A stretch of DNA of 14,421 nt. Source: Asterionellopsis glacialis. Taxonomy: Eukaryota > Bacillariophyta > Plagiogrammaphyceae > Rhaphoneidales > Asterionellopsidaceae. Shown here piece after piece: positions 1 to 7,864 of this stretch. Made by a program: the position numbers and the translations under genes. The stretch spans positions 38,017 through 52,437 of the forward strand of contig WKLE02000298.1 in the NCBI GenBank assembly GCA_014885115.2. Direction: 5' to 3'. Below the pieces are notes generated by a model. It did no database searches and was not told the DNA's origin. It saw only the letters and a list, made by a program, of their open reading frames with translations. Within the stretch, counting starts at the first letter, position 1. Each line of letters starts with the position of its first letter.

Positions 1-739
1 CTTTAATAGAGTTTGCCATTATATGGCTGACTACTGTAGCGTGCAAGCACGACTATGTAAATACCGGCACTGCTACAAATTGGGGGTGTTTCCCCTTTTG
101 TTTCATACTTGCTTTTGTGTTTTTGTTGATGTACTGAATCGTTTCAAAAGTTGAATTTGTTTTTTTTTGTTTGACTTCATTTTCAATTTGGTTGTTACAA
201 GTATTTTGTTAAGCTCCTTCATACCATAGGTATAATGTTGCTTTCCTTTATTCTCCTCTATTATATCTCTGTTCTATGTCTCTTTTCTTTACCTTTTGTC
301 TCGTATGCACACATCCTTTCTTGGAAGATGTACACGGAATCGGCTCAGTGTACTGTCGAAACTCTTTTAAGATTCCTAACTTTCTGAAAGGGTAGGCGGC
401 CTTGACGCGCAAGTTGCCTTGAAAAAGCAAACGTATAGCGTCCAAAGCCGAAAAGCCTAGTTCTTGTTGTCTTCAAAAGGCGAATGTTGGGCATGATTCA
501 GTGGCCCAACTAAATGAACAAAAGCTCCAAATGTTTGCTTGAGTTCTTGTGCGCTGGCGTTTGCATGTTGCTTGGAACCTTGCACTGCCCTTGGCTTCCA
601 TATTCATGGATGAAATATCCAATAGGAAGAATGGCAGGTAAAGGCTTAGCGCCTAACATAGAGGATGAGGAAATCTCAATCCAATTGGGTTATCTGCTTA
701 AGCTGTGAATAAGTGACCGATACTGTTTTGATTTCGGAT
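1..739. other. Left-edge non-coding stretch, no gene recognised
   Basis: No convincing gene is seen. Two short open frames (plus strand 514-708, 64 codons; minus strand 248-445, 65 codons) have no recognisable domain. The right part is probably the 3' untranslated region of the minus-strand TPR gene that ends at 740. Two small inverted repeats are visible: TAGCGTGC/GCACG-a-CTA at 37-55, and GGGG/CCCC at 83-95 followed by a short T run. Neither has an assignable role. Confidence 0.5.
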
Positions 740-1357
740 TCATGCAGCAGCAGCCATTTCGGGTTCTTGAAATGTGGTGATATTCAAAATCATGGCCTGG
801 CGGTCATTGTTGTAGAGGAACTCACCATCGCTCTCGCTAAAGAGGATTTCTTCAGTAAGTGCGAAGCAAGTCTTAGCTTTGTTGAACTGAAAAAGCTCTT
901 GGTGGATGATGCCAGCATTAAAAAGGATGACGGTCTCAAGGAAGGGAGAGCCTGGCATGATGTTTCTAGCACGTTGGTAAAGGGCCAATGCATTTCTAAG
1001 GTTTGCTGCACCCTCAGCACCAAGTTCGCAGGAACGAAGGTGGACTGAAAGAGCAAGATTGAACAAGATAGCTGCAGCTACTTCAGTGCGGTCTTGGCTT
1101 GTAGCGAAAGGGGAAATAATCAGTGGGCGGGTGTAAATGAAATCGTAGCTTCCTTCGGGTTGTTCACCGGCTTTCTCGGCCCATTCCAAAGTATCTGCTT
1201 GGCTTGTACTGTGCATTTCTTCTTCTTGACATTGACTGCATTCTTTTTGAACGACACGAAGAGCATCAGTGAGAACTAGAGCAGCTTCTTTGTAGTTACT
1301 GGCTTGCAACAGCGAGATAGCCTTGTTGTTGAGTTGGCAAATTTGTTTGGTAAACAT
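740..1357 (-). CDS. Small TPR-repeat protein of unknown function
   Basis: A 205-residue protein in one exon. Three helix-turn-helix units read as tetratricopeptide repeats: residues 6-38 (NNKAISLLQASNYKEAA, then the second helix), 93-132 (AAILFNLALSVH followed by a helix ending ALALYQRARNI) and 140-172 (ILFNAGIIHQELFQFNKA). TPR solenoids normally bind other proteins, so a scaffold or adaptor role is inferred; no catalytic motif is visible. An acidic, glutamine-rich loop (about 40-70) separates repeats 1 and 2. There is no signal peptide or membrane segment, so it is probably cytosolic or nuclear. It is short for a TPR protein but resembles compact TPR proteins that I recall as numerous in diatoms. 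The start is the first ATG, with A at -3. The tail ends in four alanines before a TGA. Function unknown. Confidence 0.75.
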   Translation of the reverse strand: MFTKQICQLNNKAISLLQASNYKEAALVLTDALRVVQKECSQCQEEEMHSTSQADTLEWAEKAGEQPEGSYDFIYTRPLIISPFATSQDRTEVAAAILFNLALSVHLRSCELGAEGAANLRNALALYQRARNIMPGSPFLETVILFNAGIIHQELFQFNKAKTCFALTEEILFSESDGEFLYNNDRQAMILNITTFQEPEMAAAA

Positions 1358-3885
1358 GGTAATTATTTTTAGGGACTAAAATTTATGGCAGCGTCTATCT
1401 CGGTTCCGAAAACGGGAACAAAAGGAAGAATTTAAAATTTGTTCACAAACTAATGATTTAGGAGTATTTTTTCTAGTTCAGTCATTATTCCTCACATGTT
1501 TTTTACGTATCAGAATAGTGATACACAAGTAGCTGTTTTTCCATTTCACGTTTCGCATAATTTTCTGACACGATTATTTATTAGCTGTTTTGAAAATGAT
1601 ATAGAAAGCTTTTTACGACTACGAGCTTGTAGGACTACATTAACGATTACAGTGACGTTACTGTTGTCTAACTTGTACAGTACACAGTTTCTGTCATTTT
1701 CAAACCATGCTCAACGACACAAAAACGTATTTCTTAGAATACAGTAGCCAATCGACTACTTCAAGCTTACAGGCATATGGTTCCAATTTAGCATACCCCT
1801 CTTGTAGTATCGAAAGACGGAGTTTAATGGATATCGTGTGTCAAAATGCAGATATTGAAACTGCATAAAAAATAAATAGAATTCCATTCGGCAGTGATGG
1901 CTGTAAATGAAAAAGAAATAATTTTGTCATGATTACTGAAAAGAACAATGTATCTTCAAAGACATCAAAACGAACCTTCTTCTGTGGCTTTCCTACTGTA
2001 AAGCTGGTTTAGGGACTTCCACGGTTTTTCGAGAGTACTTTCCATGTGATAGAGAATTTATTTTCAGTCATTTTCATATTTTAGAGGGTGAACGCACGTT
2101 GACAAGCTTATTACGAAGAGCATAAAACAATTGCAGGGGTGTATTATTATGTTCAGGATGTGATCTGCAAGATAGAGGTAAGAGGCGGAGCAATAATAAA
2201 TATAATTATACATTTTTTCCGAATTTAGTTTATCTTGGGAAACTACAATGAGTATGCTTTATCAGTTCTAGACAAAAACGCTTCCTGTCGTTATCTTAAA
2301 AGACACAGATCAAGAATAGATGACCTAAATTTGAAGTTCAATAGCAATTGTCTGAAAATTTAATTATGTATAATATTAACACGTCCTCTTCAATAACATC
2401 TGTTGCAGAAGGAAAAAGTGCTTTGTTTGTTAACGAAAAAAAAGATGTCTTCAAGGACACCAAAAAAAATCTTGCGCGAACACAGGCGGGGGTATTTTGA
2501 TGTTAGCGTAACATGGTCAGAAAACCTATATTAATTTACTCCGTATTCATGAAATCACTCGTGGTGTCCACGATTGTTTCCTAATTAGTAGGACTAGGCA
2601 CTACATCATGTAGACCAGTGAAAAATAGCATTTTTAATGTGTGTCACAAAATACAATAACCCCCCATCCACAGAAGGTGTCATTCCGAACGCACTGATAC
2701 TAGCATTCCAAAGAACAGTTCGGTTTTATGTCACCGATATTAATCTGTTCATTAAAGATAGGTCTTGATTTGGCCAAGTCGAACAAATAATTATTATTAA
2801 AAAAACGATGTGATACCAATATTACTTGCAGTGGCAACCATGCACAGTACCAGGTATAATTTTTACGAAAGAGATATTCGATAATTACCAGGTATGTTGG
2901 AGTATGTATTGGGAGTACTCTCGTGAAATAATAGAGATTGGAACAAATAAGAATGATTTGATATGACGTGTGACGACAATGTATTGACGGGCTGTGACAC
3001 AAATTGGCCAAGACATGAACGCGAAAGCTCCTCGATAATACCCAAAATACATCTCTGTTTGCACTTGCTATTGTTGAATCTGATTTCTACGACTAGAAAA
3101 AATTAGAAGTTCGCATTATTTGTCGCACAACATTTTACTTCAAATCTCCCCACCCCATTTAAGTTGAAGTACGGAGTGAGTAAAGCAAGCAACGATGGTC
3201 TCACCACGTTTTGTACCAAATGCTTTTGCAGACCACCACAAAACTAGAGAGGTTATTTCTAAAATACTACCGGTACACCACAGCCTTCGTCGCTTCCTTT
3301 TCTAAAAACTCTACAGTATGTTGAATTATTACACAAATTCTTCTTCAAGATTCTTAACTTTCCGGACGCACTCCTGCGGTGCCATACAGTACTGAGCACT
3401 CTCAGCCATAACATCCTAGGACTACTAACTGTGCAGGTTTGCTTTTACCAGCTTCGTTTTTTAAAAAGCTACACCCTCCGCCCTGTCGCGCAGAGATTCT
3501 AAGTTGTTTTACGATAACACACCTGCAAAAGTTATCTTTGAATCACGGATACAGGTACTATATATAGACAATGATAACATGATTGATATACAGTCATTAT
3601 GTGCGTGCATGTTTGTGGCTACCATCTACAGTATCCTTTAGATATTCCAATCTCATCTCATACATACCGTTACTACTGAGGGCATAGCCTATTGTATTAG
3701 TCTATTATTGGCACTCCAATTGTCAAGTCACCTGCCTATAGTCAGTACCGACGAAAATAATGAGTCACCATAGCAAATTACTTTTCAGCATCTACACTTC
3801 TTACTTTGAATCATTTGAAACTACCATACACAACTCTAATTATTAGCCCCTTTCTCTTTCTCTCTAGAGATCTTTTACACTAGTG

Positions 3886-3923
3886 CCTAGGACCTAGGAC
3901 CTAGACTAGGGTCCTACCGGTAC
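3886..3923. repeat. CCTAGGA 7-mer tandem repeat running into an inverted repeat
   Basis: Two perfect tandem copies of CCTAGGA (3886-3892, 3893-3899) and a third partial copy (CCTAGAC, 3900-3906) are followed by an inverted repeat: TAGGACC at 3895-3901 pairs with GGTCCTA at 3910-3916 across an 8-base loop. The block ends in CTACCGGTAC (3914-3923), a 10-mer that also occurs at 3267-3276. AGGAC/GTCCT also recurs near 2590, 3413, 4071-4090 and 4121. Function unknown. Confidence 0.7.
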
Positions 3924-3973
3924 GAGATCCTTCACCTTTTGCTGCGTACAGGTACTTGTGAATCATTTTTACA

Positions 3974-3987
3974 GTACGAGCTCGTAC
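3974..3987. repeat. Perfect 14-bp palindrome (GTACGAG/CTCGTAC)
   Basis: The two 7-base arms abut with no spacer and the symmetry stops exactly at the flanking bases. It lies about 760 bp upstream of the RSH start. It could be a binding site for a dimeric regulator or chance within a locally palindrome-rich stretch. Confidence 0.6.
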
Positions 3988-4164
3988 AGTAGGAGCAGAA
4001 CCGTATTTACCGACAGAGGACCCATCCCCATGTAACAGTTCAAGTTTCTACAGCATAAACCTGCACCAGTAGGTCCTATTCCTAGTCCTACTTCGTATTT
4101 ACTTCTATGTTTGAACACTTTAGGACCAGTGTTCCTCATGTTTCATAGCATATTTTAGCCGCCA

Positions 4165-4176
4165 CGCCGCGCGGCG
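4165..4176. repeat. GC-only 12-bp palindrome (CGCCGC/GCGGCG) in AT-rich DNA
   Basis: A perfect 12-bp palindrome of only G and C, inside a slightly longer GC block (4158-4178) that can also pair CCGCC with GGCGG. Its surroundings are strongly AT-rich, so the block stands out. It lies about 570 bp upstream of the RSH start. It carries several CpG sites and could be a protein-binding or methylation target; function unknown. Confidence 0.6.
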
Positions 4177-4284
4177 GTTAAAGTTAACTCTAATGAAAAT
4201 GCAAAACAACATGCTGTTGTTCGAGTTCTCTTATTTTTTTTACTCCCTTCCCCCATGTTTTCATTCCCAAATATCATTTCACCG

Positions 4285-4297
4285 GGGTAGACTACCC
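4285..4297. repeat. Inverted repeat GGGTAG-A-CTACCC
   Basis: Two perfect 6-base arms around a single A, about 450 bp upstream of the RSH start. The geometry suits a dimeric DNA-binding protein better than a stable hairpin. Role unknown. Confidence 0.55.
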
Positions 4298-4563
4298 TTA
4301 TTTCTTTTGGGAGTAGACACGGCCATGAAACACGTCAGCCCATACACCGCAGACCACCACGAGACAGGAGGGTACTGGTACAACAGTAGTTAAGTTTTTC
4401 GTAATACATAAGATTAGTGGAATAATCTTTTCATTTGGAACATCCACATTAATTTATGTATAATAATTATTTTTGAAACATTCAAAATTAAACACTACAA
4501 ATTTACTTATGCTTATATGCTTCGTGCAAGCAATCAACACACGGCCCAGTTGGACTTTTTGTT

Positions 4564-4577
4564 CTGTACTCGTACAG
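4564..4577. repeat. Inverted repeat CTGTAC-TC-GTACAG upstream of the RSH gene
   Basis: Perfect 6-base arms with a 2-base spacer, about 170 bp before the RSH start codon and so within its probable promoter or 5' untranslated region. It shares the GTAC(A)G core with the palindrome at 3974-3987. A regulatory role is inference only. Confidence 0.5.
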
Positions 4578-4745
4578 ATACTATCGTACCGTACCTCCCT
4601 GCACGACAGATGGCAAAGAAAAGGAACGGAACGGAAACGATTGCCTTCTGCAGCTCACATGTTCATTGAATTCTTTGCTGCTGCACGAAATAGATACTGA
4701 GGAGCTGCCATTCAATAAACGGCAGACAATAGTTGTTGAGAGACA

Positions 4746-7634
4746 ATGGACAAACAACAGCATGAAAAGATAAAGCAGCTCATAAGATTGCAAGAAGAGC
4801 AACAGAATAATGACGGTAACTTCAGCAGGCACAGAAGAAGAAGAGGAAGCAGTGGGTTGTCGACAAGAAGAAGGGGCGAAGAATCGACTTGTAGAAGAAA
4901 GAAAGCATTCTTATTGACTTTTTATCATCTAATGGCGATGGGGGGAAATAATCAAATCCAGGGATATGCGTTAATGTCGAACTACAAAAATCAAAATGTT
5001 GTTTCAGTGGTTCATCCACAATTCTTCGGAACACAAAGACAACAGCAATCACGAAAACGAAAACTACCAACTATTTATCAACGCCGAGCTACTAGTTCGT
5101 GTAGTAGTAGTACTGTAGCAATGGAAATGGAAGAGACTACAAGAAAAGCAGCCTGCTATGATTATGAAGACGACGACAATAATAACATATGTGATGACGA
5201 CGATACTATTAAGAACGATGTATCTCTAGCAACGACAGATATTGTGTTTGAAAATCGATATACGTCACCGTCTAATAATGATAAAAAGAAAAAGAAGAAA
5301 AAATTACCACCATGGCTAGTAGGGTTAGAATCTGTGAGTGGTGATGAAGCTTTGCGTCAATTACAATGGTTAGAATTTGCATTGATAGAAAGAGATTTTA
5401 CATCACAAGATATTGACGATATTTTACAAACCATTGAGAGTGCATCCGATGGTGATTTCCCTAAAATGGTAGGCATGGTTGAATTTTGTTTGCTACTATT
5501 GCAACTGGAAGAACCAACAGGAGCTCCTAGTCCAACAACAACAACAGCAACATCAATACCGCATACTATATTTGCTACCAAGGATTTATTATTAGCAAGT
5601 ATATTGCATTATGGGGATTGTATCACAGCACGTCAAACAGGAGTATATGATATGGTACGTAAGGCGATATATAATCAACAAATAATTCCTGATCACGAGG
5701 ATCGGTTATTACCGGAAGCTCAAGCTGAAAGTATGGAAGCCACAAGGAAAATTGACAACGATAATGAGTATAGCCACGAACAAAGCATCCATCAAAAAAG
5801 AAACTTAGAGGAGGAGGAGGAAGAAGAAGAAATGGAGGAGTATCATACAAACGATTATATCCATAAATTTGATGAAGTTGCTAATGTACATATAGTAGAT
5901 GATGAAGATATAACGATGAGTTCTGTTACACCAACTTCAGAAGGAAAAACAAGAACAATGCAGATTCGAAAACAAGATAACAATGAAAATAACGGCAACA
6001 AAAAGAATCTCAAAACAACATTACCTTTGGGTGAAACAACATTAGCAATAGCAACAGATGCAGCACGAATTAAACAAGTTGAAATATTAGCACATGCTGT
6101 TTTGGGTAGTAGTGAAGGGCATTCACAATTCCCTTCGACAGAGGAAGCTTCTAGACTACGTGAATTGCTGTTGACAGTTATGAATGATTGGAGAGGACTT
6201 GCATTACGATCAGCAGCATCTCTGTATAGATTAGAGGGTATATTAAAAACATCGAATCGTGGTTCTGCAGAATTTGTGGAACGTACACCTGAAATACAAT
6301 ATACAGCACGTGATGCATTACGGATATATGCACCACTAGCTGGACGGTTAGGAATGCATCGACTGAAATCAATGTTAGAAGAACGCGCCTTCCGAATATT
6401 ATATAGACGTCAATATCAAGCTGTATCCACATTATATCGACAAGTGGGTGCATCATGGGACGCACGCGAGGCCATGCATTCGATATCATCCTACCTAACA
6501 GCAGATATTACACAATTGATTGCGAATGATCAAATGTTATCGCATCATCTCGAAGACTTTAGAGTAACATCGCGTGTCAAGGAACCCTACTCCATGTGGA
6601 GAAAACTTCTTAAAACAAAGTTACCACCGGCAGGTAGTACAAAACTACTTTTACAACCATCACCATCAACGAATGATAGTTTTCCTACAGAATCATGGTT
6701 AATTACGAATGGGATAGAATCTACAAGTGAAGACAAACAACCACCACCACCACTAAGAGAAGCAACAACGCCAAATGTAACAAAAGAAACGACGTCGGAA
6801 TCTGCAGATGCTGATGGAGGTAGTATCCAACCACGACAGGAGTTGTCTATTTTGGAAGTTTTAGATGCAATTGCATTACGTGTCATAGTCAAGGCAAGGA
6901 AATTGTCACCCGACGAATCAGAATCATTTACACGTGAACGCGAACGTCTACTTTCGTACTACGTCCAAAAATTGATTCTAGCACACTGGCCTGCAACAGA
7001 CAAAAGCCGCATGAAAGATTATATTCACAAACCGAAACCTAATGGATATCAAAGTCTTCACCATACATCTTCGATATCAGCATATGGAGAAGATTGGCCG
7101 TTTGAAGTGCAAGTACGAAGTGAAGAGATGCATAGAATTGCAGAATTTGGCGTAGCAGCACATTGGGATTACAAACTTAAGACTGTGGCACCACAACTAG
7201 GACCATCTAAATGTGGGGAAAAGGTGGACAACGGTGATGGCAGTGCTTTTACATTCCCACTGGAAAGTGTTGTAACCGGACTACAATCTCCACCATCCAT
7301 ATCGTCACCACCCGATTCTTCTGATGCGACCGTACCCTTGTCAAAAGGTGGTGATTCTTACATTGATGCACTAGTAACAGCCCGTGAAGATTTGGTTCAA
7401 CAAAAAGTATTTGTCTTTTTAGCAAGTTCATCGGCGCTCTCTGATGAAGGACAATTACTGTCACTTTCGGTTGGTGCACGTGTATGTGATGTATTATCTC
7501 AATTAGAGGAAGAACTAGGTCGAAAGTTACACGATGATGAAGATAAAAAAAGTATTCAAGTATTTCGAAATGGAAGATCAGCAGATCTGGACGAAAATGT
7601 TGGAAACGGAGATGTTCTGTTATTTACAATCTAG
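4746..7634 (+). CDS. RSH: RelA/SpoT homolog: (p)ppGpp synthetase with degenerate HD domain and C-terminal TGS-like domain
   Basis: A 962-residue RSH protein in one exon. RSH synthetases transfer pyrophosphate from ATP to GDP or GTP to make the alarmone (p)ppGpp. Order: basic then acidic low-complexity N-terminus (1-185); pseudo-HD region (about 190-500); helical linker (IYAPLAGRLGMHRL, 527-540); synthetase domain (about 600-810); TGS-like domain (886-962). The hydrolase HDxxED motif reads HYGDCI (288-293), and the LADRLHN helix has become SAASLYR (489-495), so hydrolysis is probably lost. Synthetase residues are present: R610/K612, D707, the RMKD signature (755-758), NGYQSLH (766-772) and EVQVR (787-791). 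Residues 625-699 are a low-complexity insert inside the catalytic domain. A stop precedes the ATG in frame. This fits the synthetase-only RSH4-type enzymes of diatoms, expected in plastids, but no clear targeting leader is seen; a missed upstream exon is possible. Confidence 0.93.
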   Translation: MDKQQHEKIKQLIRLQEEQQNNDGNFSRHRRRRGSSGLSTRRRGEESTCRRKKAFLLTFYHLMAMGGNNQIQGYALMSNYKNQNVVSVVHPQFFGTQRQQQSRKRKLPTIYQRRATSSCSSSTVAMEMEETTRKAACYDYEDDDNNNICDDDDTIKNDVSLATTDIVFENRYTSPSNNDKKKKKKKLPPWLVGLESVSGDEALRQLQWLEFALIERDFTSQDIDDILQTIESASDGDFPKMVGMVEFCLLLLQLEEPTGAPSPTTTTATSIPHTIFATKDLLLASILHYGDCITARQTGVYDMVRKAIYNQQIIPDHEDRLLPEAQAESMEATRKIDNDNEYSHEQSIHQKRNLEEEEEEEEMEEYHTNDYIHKFDEVANVHIVDDEDITMSSVTPTSEGKTRTMQIRKQDNNENNGNKKNLKTTLPLGETTLAIATDAARIKQVEILAHAVLGSSEGHSQFPSTEEASRLRELLLTVMNDWRGLALRSAASLYRLEGILKTSNRGSAEFVERTPEIQYTARDALRIYAPLAGRLGMHRLKSMLEERAFRILYRRQYQAVSTLYRQVGASWDAREAMHSISSYLTADITQLIANDQMLSHHLEDFRVTSRVKEPYSMWRKLLKTKLPPAGSTKLLLQPSPSTNDSFPTESWLITNGIESTSEDKQPPPPLREATTPNVTKETTSESADADGGSIQPRQELSILEVLDAIALRVIVKARKLSPDESESFTRERERLLSYYVQKLILAHWPATDKSRMKDYIHKPKPNGYQSLHHTSSISAYGEDWPFEVQVRSEEMHRIAEFGVAAHWDYKLKTVAPQLGPSKCGEKVDNGDGSAFTFPLESVVTGLQSPPSISSPPDSSDATVPLSKGGDSYIDALVTAREDLVQQKVFVFLASSSALSDEGQLLSLSVGARVCDVLSQLEEELGRKLHDDEDKKSIQVFRNGRSADLDENVGNGDVLLFTI
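5808..5831 (+). repeat. GAG/GAA microsatellite coding for eight glutamates in the RSH gene
   Basis: Four GAG codons followed by four GAA codons encode E355-E362, in the disordered acidic segment that interrupts the pseudo-HD region (about 320-425). The tract is likely to vary in length between strains; being in triplets it would not break the frame. Confidence 0.8.
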
Positions 7635-7864
7635 ATATTTAGAGCAATTCAAACGAAACGTTTTAAAATGTAGATTGTATTATGCACTGTTTTGATTTTT
7701 TTGAGAAATCCACGACTGTCTCTAAGTGGATATATGTCTAACTATAAAATGTAGGCGAAGGCGTAACGTATCTTTTTTCTTATTCCTTCCTCCGTGGCAA
7801 CCTGAGTCGGATTTCTCTAAGTCGTGTGAATGATGCGATTGATTTGGAAATTATCATGAATTTT

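Larger units (their letters stand above)
1358..4745. other. 3.4-kb AT-rich intergenic region without a recognisable gene
   Basis: No open frame here exceeds about 100 codons and none shows a known domain. The longest (minus strand 2700-3011) has AT-driven composition (I, Y, F, N) and looks like chance. The first few hundred bases should hold the promoter of the TPR gene and the last few hundred that of the RSH gene. Visible structure: two TGACGT motifs (1653-1658, 2964-2969), the first inside a near-palindrome at 1651-1665; an imperfect repeat pair around 1955 and 2446; and a palindrome-rich part at about 3885-4580 annotated separately. It could hide a non-coding RNA or an old decayed element; the sequence alone does not show either. 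Confidence 0.6.

Noticed and set aside
790..1056. Open frames on both strands overlapping the TPR gene
   Set aside because: They are out-of-frame readings of the TPR coding sequence; only the minus-strand 740-1357 frame shows repeat structure.
2700..3011. 103-codon minus-strand open frame in the gene-empty block
   Set aside because: Rich in I, Y, F and N as expected from AT-rich random sequence; no motif, and a competing frame on the same strand overlaps it.
3258..3503. Stop-to-stop frame on the plus strand with no start codon, about 80 residues
   Set aside because: No ATG, no recognisable domain, no splice sites that link it to a neighbour; treated as chance.
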